In this document: positions 60,832 to 64,000 of the stretch, one piece after another
Position numbering within the stretch: the stretch's first letter is position 1
Layout of the letters: every line of letters starts with the position of its first letter
Assembly: GCF_027531705.1 (NCBI RefSeq)
Contig: NZ_JAPZSP010000020.1
Span: 124,001 to 188,000, forward strand
DNA: 64,000 nt
From: Flavobacterium sp.
Lineage (GTDB): Bacteria; Bacteroidota; Bacteroidia; Flavobacteriales; Flavobacteriaceae
Direction of reading: 5' to 3'
The notes under the pieces: generated by a model
What the model was told of the DNA's origin: nothing
Database searches by the model: none
What the model saw: only the letters and a program-made list of their open reading frames with translations
Position numbers and translations under genes: made by a program

Positions 60832-63252
60832 ATGAAGATTTCATACAATTGGTTAAAACAATTTATAAAAATAGACTGGAAATCAGACGAAACAGCAGCA
60901 CTTCTTACCGATCTAGGACTTGAAGTTGAAGTAGTAGAAAAATACCAATCGGTAAAAGGCGGATTAGAAGGCATTGTAGTTGGGCATGTCCTAACGTGTG
61001 TGCAACATCCAAATGCAGACAGATTAAAAGTTACAACAGTTGATATTGGAACTGGAACACCTATTCAAATTGTTTGCGGTGCGGCAAATGTGGCAGCTGG
61101 ACAAAAAGTTCCTGTTGCTACAATTGGAACAACCTTATATACTAAAGAAGGAGAATCATTTCAAATCAAAAAAGGGAAAATTCGTGACGAAGAAAGCCAC
61201 GGAATGATTTGTGCTGAAGACGAATTAGGTCTTGGTTCAAGCCATGAAGGAATTATGGTTTTAGATGAAAATTTAAAACCTGGAACTCCAGCTGCAACTG
61301 TTTTCAAAATTGAAAATGATGAAGTATTTGAAATTGGTTTAACGCCTAATCGTGCTGATGCCATGAGTCATTTTGGTGTAGCAAGAGATTTGCGCGCTGG
61401 ATTAATTCAAAGCGGTGTTTCTGTTGAACTTATTACGCCATCGGTTAGCAATTTTAGAGTTGATAAAAGAACTTTAAAAATTGATGTTGATGTAAAAGAT
61501 GCCAAACTTGCACCAAGATATTGTGGTGTTACAATTTCAGGAATTACTATAAAAGAATCTCCTGAATGGCTTCAAAATAGATTGAAAGCAATCGGATTGA
61601 ATCCTAAAAATAATATTGTTGACGTTACTAATTATGTTTTACACGAAATTGGTCAACCTTTACATGCTTTTGATGCTTCAAAAATTTCTGGAAAAGTGAT
61701 CGTGAAAACGGTTCCAACAGGAACAAAATTTACAACTCTAGACGGAATTGAAAGAAGTTTACATGAAGAAGATTTAATGATTTGTGACGAAAAAGGACCA
61801 ATGTGTATTGCAGGTGTTTTTGGCGGACAAAATTCAGGTGTAACTGAAATAACCAATAATATTTTCTTAGAAAGTGCTTATTTTAACCCAGTTAGTATTC
61901 GTAAAACGGCTAAACGTCACACGTTGAGTACCGATTCGTCTTTCCGTTTTGAAAGAGGAATTGATGTGAACTTAACTGAATATGCGTTGAAACGAGCAGC
62001 TCTTTTAATTCAAGAAGTTGCTGGTGGTGAAATAACTTCGGATGTGATTGATATTTATCCTAAAAAAGTGGAAGATTTTCCTGTTTTTCTAAATTTTGAA
62101 AAAACAGCAAAGTTAATTGGTCAAGAATTACCAAAAGAAATTATCAAAAAGATTTTGGCTTCTCTTGATATTAAAGTTACAAGTGTTACCGATGCTGGTT
62201 TAGGAATGATAATTCCATCATATAGAGTTGATGTTCAAAGAGAAATTGATGTAATCGAAGAAATTTTGAGAGTTTATGGATATAACAATATTACTTTCTC
62301 AAAAAAATTAAACGCAACTGTTTCTAATTCAAGTAGAACAGAAGATTATAAATTGCAAAATATAATTGCAACACAATTAAACTCGTTAGGTTTTAACGAA
62401 ATGATGGCCAACTCATTAACATCGCAAGATTACGTTCAACTATCTGAAATGCTGAAAGAAGAACATAACGTTACAATGCTAAATCCTTTGAGTAACGATT
62501 TGTCAACAATGCGTCAATCATTGCTTTTTTCTGCTTTAGAAGCGGTTTCATACAATATAAATAGAAGAAATTCAGACTTAAAATTGTTTGAGTTTGGTAA
62601 ATCGTACCATAAATTAGAAGAAGGTTTTGTTGAAAACAAGCATTTATCGTTAACCGTTTCTGGAAATAGAAATGCAGAAAGTTGGACCAATCCTCAAGCA
62701 AAATCAGATTTCTTTTTATTCAAAAGTTATGTAACTTCTATCCTATCACGTTTGGGAATTGAAAAAACAAAAAACCAACCCGTAACTTCAGATGTTTTTG
62801 CAGAAGGAATTGCTTTGACTGTTGGAGCCGAAACTTTGGTTGAATTTGGAACATTAAAAAAATCAATTCTAAAACATTTCGATATCAAACAAGAAGTGCT
62901 TTATGCCGATTTTAATTGGGCAAGTGTTTTGAAATTGGTTTCTACCAAAATCAAGTTTACTGATATTCCTAAATATCCCGAAGTTCGTAGAGATTTAGCC
63001 TTATTAGTAGATGATGCTGTTGCCTTTGAATCGGTTTTTAAAATTGCTATTCAAACTGAAAAAAGTTTGTTGAAAGACATTAATTTATTTGATGTTTACC
63101 AAGGTAAAAATTTACCTGAAGGTAAAAAATCGTATGCGGTAAGTTTTACCATTCAAGATAATTCAAAAACCTTAACCGATGAGCAAATCGACAAGGTAAT
63201 GAACAAATTACAGAAGAATTTCGAAAATGAATTAGGCGCTGTTTTGCGTTAA
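60832..63252 (+). CDS. pheT: Phenylalanine--tRNA ligase beta subunit
   Basis: The 806-residue protein has the PheT layout: N-terminal tRNA-binding OB domain (VVGHVLTCVQHPNADRLKV, GHGMIC-like SHGMICAEDELGLG), B3/B4 editing domain (RYCGVTISGI, LNPKNNIVDVTNYVLHEIGQPLHAFD), B5, the catalytic-like core (YGYNNITFSKKLNATV) and a C-terminal ferredoxin-like anticodon domain (YPEVRRDLALLVDDAV). The editing site SSFRFERG is intact. It attaches Phe to tRNA with PheS, which is not in this window. prmA follows after 18 bases. Confidence 0.98.
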   Translation: MKISYNWLKQFIKIDWKSDETAALLTDLGLEVEVVEKYQSVKGGLEGIVVGHVLTCVQHPNADRLKVTTVDIGTGTPIQIVCGAANVAAGQKVPVATIGTTLYTKEGESFQIKKGKIRDEESHGMICAEDELGLGSSHEGIMVLDENLKPGTPAATVFKIENDEVFEIGLTPNRADAMSHFGVARDLRAGLIQSGVSVELITPSVSNFRVDKRTLKIDVDVKDAKLAPRYCGVTISGITIKESPEWLQNRLKAIGLNPKNNIVDVTNYVLHEIGQPLHAFDASKISGKVIVKTVPTGTKFTTLDGIERSLHEEDLMICDEKGPMCIAGVFGGQNSGVTEITNNIFLESAYFNPVSIRKTAKRHTLSTDSSFRFERGIDVNLTEYALKRAALLIQEVAGGEITSDVIDIYPKKVEDFPVFLNFEKTAKLIGQELPKEIIKKILASLDIKVTSVTDAGLGMIIPSYRVDVQREIDVIEEILRVYGYNNITFSKKLNATVSNSSRTEDYKLQNIIATQLNSLGFNEMMANSLTSQDYVQLSEMLKEEHNVTMLNPLSNDLSTMRQSLLFSALEAVSYNINRRNSDLKLFEFGKSYHKLEEGFVENKHLSLTVSGNRNAESWTNPQAKSDFFLFKSYVTSILSRLGIEKTKNQPVTSDVFAEGIALTVGAETLVEFGTLKKSILKHFDIKQEVLYADFNWASVLKLVSTKIKFTDIPKYPEVRRDLALLVDDAVAFESVFKIAIQTEKSLLKDINLFDVYQGKNLPEGKKSYAVSFTIQDNSKTLTDEQIDKVMNKLQKNFENELGAVLR

Positions 63253-63270
63253 TTATTGAAAACAAAAAAC

Positions 63271-64000
63271 ATGTCAAATATTTATTTAGGTTACCATTTT
63301 ACAGTTGAACCAAAAGAACTTGGTTCGGAAATTCTTGTTGCTGAATTAGGCGAAAAACCTTTTGAAAGTTTCATTGAAACCGAATTTGGAATTACAGCTT
63401 ACATCCAAAAAGATTTGTGGAGTGAAGCTATTCTGGAAGATATTTATATTCTAAATTCACCTGAATTTACTATTTCGTACAAAGTAGAAGAAATTGATCA
63501 AGTGAACTGGAATGAAGAATGGGAAAAAAACTTTGAGCCAATTGATGTTGATGGAAAATGTCATGTAAGAGCACCTTTTCATCCAAAAACTGATGCAGAA
63601 TTTGACATAGTTATCGAACCAAAAATGAGTTTCGGAACTGGTCACCACGAAACAACGCACATGATGATTCAACATCTTCTAGAAATGGAAGTTGCGGATA
63701 TGAAAACACTTGATATGGGTTGTGGAACAGCAATTTTAGCTATTTTAGCCGAAATGAAAGGCGCAAAACCTATTGATGCTATTGATATTGACAATTGGTG
63801 TTATTTGAATTCGATTGAAAACTGTGAAAGAAACAATTGCAGCCACATTTCAGTCTATGAAGGTGAAGCAGCTCTATTGGCTGGTAAGAATTATGATTTA
63901 ATTATAGCGAATATTAACCGTAATATTTTGCTAAACGACATGCAAGCTTATGTTGATTGTTTAAACCCGAACGGAATTCTTTTGCTAAGTGGTTTTTACA
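63271..64000 (+). CDS. prmA: Ribosomal protein L11 methyltransferase, cut at window end
   Basis: The frame starts at an ATG 18 bases after the pheT stop and runs out of the window; 243 residues are visible of an expected ~275. It begins MSNIYLGYHFTVEP, and shows the substrate-domain segment EWEKNFEPI, the PrmA signature EPKMSFGTGHHETTHMM, the SAM motif LDMGCGTAILAI and the IIANINRNILL block. It methylates lysines and the N-terminus of ribosomal protein L11. Its close spacing to pheT suggests one operon. Confidence 0.95.
   Translation, partial: MSNIYLGYHFTVEPKELGSEILVAELGEKPFESFIETEFGITAYIQKDLWSEAILEDIYILNSPEFTISYKVEEIDQVNWNEEWEKNFEPIDVDGKCHVRAPFHPKTDAEFDIVIEPKMSFGTGHHETTHMMIQHLLEMEVADMKTLDMGCGTAILAILAEMKGAKPIDAIDIDNWCYLNSIENCERNNCSHISVYEGEAALLAGKNYDLIIANINRNILLNDMQAYVDCLNPNGILLLSGFY

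Noticed and set aside
1..64000. tRNA, rRNA, CRISPR array, prophage or insertion sequence
   Set aside because: No cloverleaf-like sequence, no regularly spaced direct repeats, no transposase or integrase frame and no phage gene block was recognised. A covariance search would be needed to exclude small RNAs.

Overview
The window reads as chromosome of a low-GC member of the Bacteroidota, most likely a Flavobacterium or close relative. The evidence is: promoters of the Bacteroidota type (TAnnTTTG at -7, sometimes TTTG at -33), a SusC/SusD polysaccharide utilisation locus, a type IX secretion sorting domain, lipoproteins with acidic residues after the lipobox cysteine, and many flavobacterial versions of housekeeping genes. 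No rRNA, tRNA, CRISPR array, insertion sequence or prophage was recognised. The first gene (a cation:proton antiporter) and the last (prmA) are cut by the window edges.

Layout. 1-12.4 kb: mostly minus-strand housekeeping genes: antiporter fragment, purB, a sirtuin without zinc cysteines, a DEAD-box helicase with a DbpA-like domain, a NYN-LOTUS protein with rdgB, a GNAT-like protein translationally coupled to an outer-membrane protein. On the plus strand lie trmH and an alpha-oxoamine synthase. 12.5-18.7 kb: a plus-strand envelope-glycan operon (YfhO, GT4, flippase) with a small-ORF/nucleotidyltransferase pair inside. 18.7-23.1 kb: a structured intergenic repeat, an exported protein, a VapBC-like pair and uvrA.

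23.4-38.9 kb is the main accessory system: a probable laminarin/beta-1,3-glucan utilisation locus. It holds a T9SS-type secreted protein, a membrane-anchored one-component regulator (propeller, Y_Y_Y, LuxR-type HTH), SusC, SusD, a PKD surface glycan-binding lipoprotein with a tandem module, a lipoprotein GH16, a GH3 beta-glucosidase and an exported GH16. The model is: surface GH16 cuts the glucan, SusD and the binding lipoprotein capture fragments, SusC imports them, and the second GH16 and GH3 finish them. The secreted-protein promoter and the susC promoter share a bipartite DNA motif that may be the regulator's operator.

39.1-52.0 kb: ECF sigma factor, small conserved-looking ORF, nth lacking the Fe-S cysteines, bcp, HMG-CoA lyase, pyrD, two tandem paralogous lipoproteins, an M1 aminopeptidase, recG, and an anchored protein coupled to a bestrophin. 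52.1-60.6 kb: a tripartite RND efflux operon, then an AraC regulator facing a DUF779-aldehyde dehydrogenase unit whose promoter carries a two-helical-turn direct repeat. 60.8-64 kb: pheT and prmA.

Most of the window is ordinary core genome. The places most worth a second look are the shared motif and regulator of the glucan locus, the AraC operator, the stem-covarying repeat, and several metal-site-less enzymes (sirtuin, Nth).
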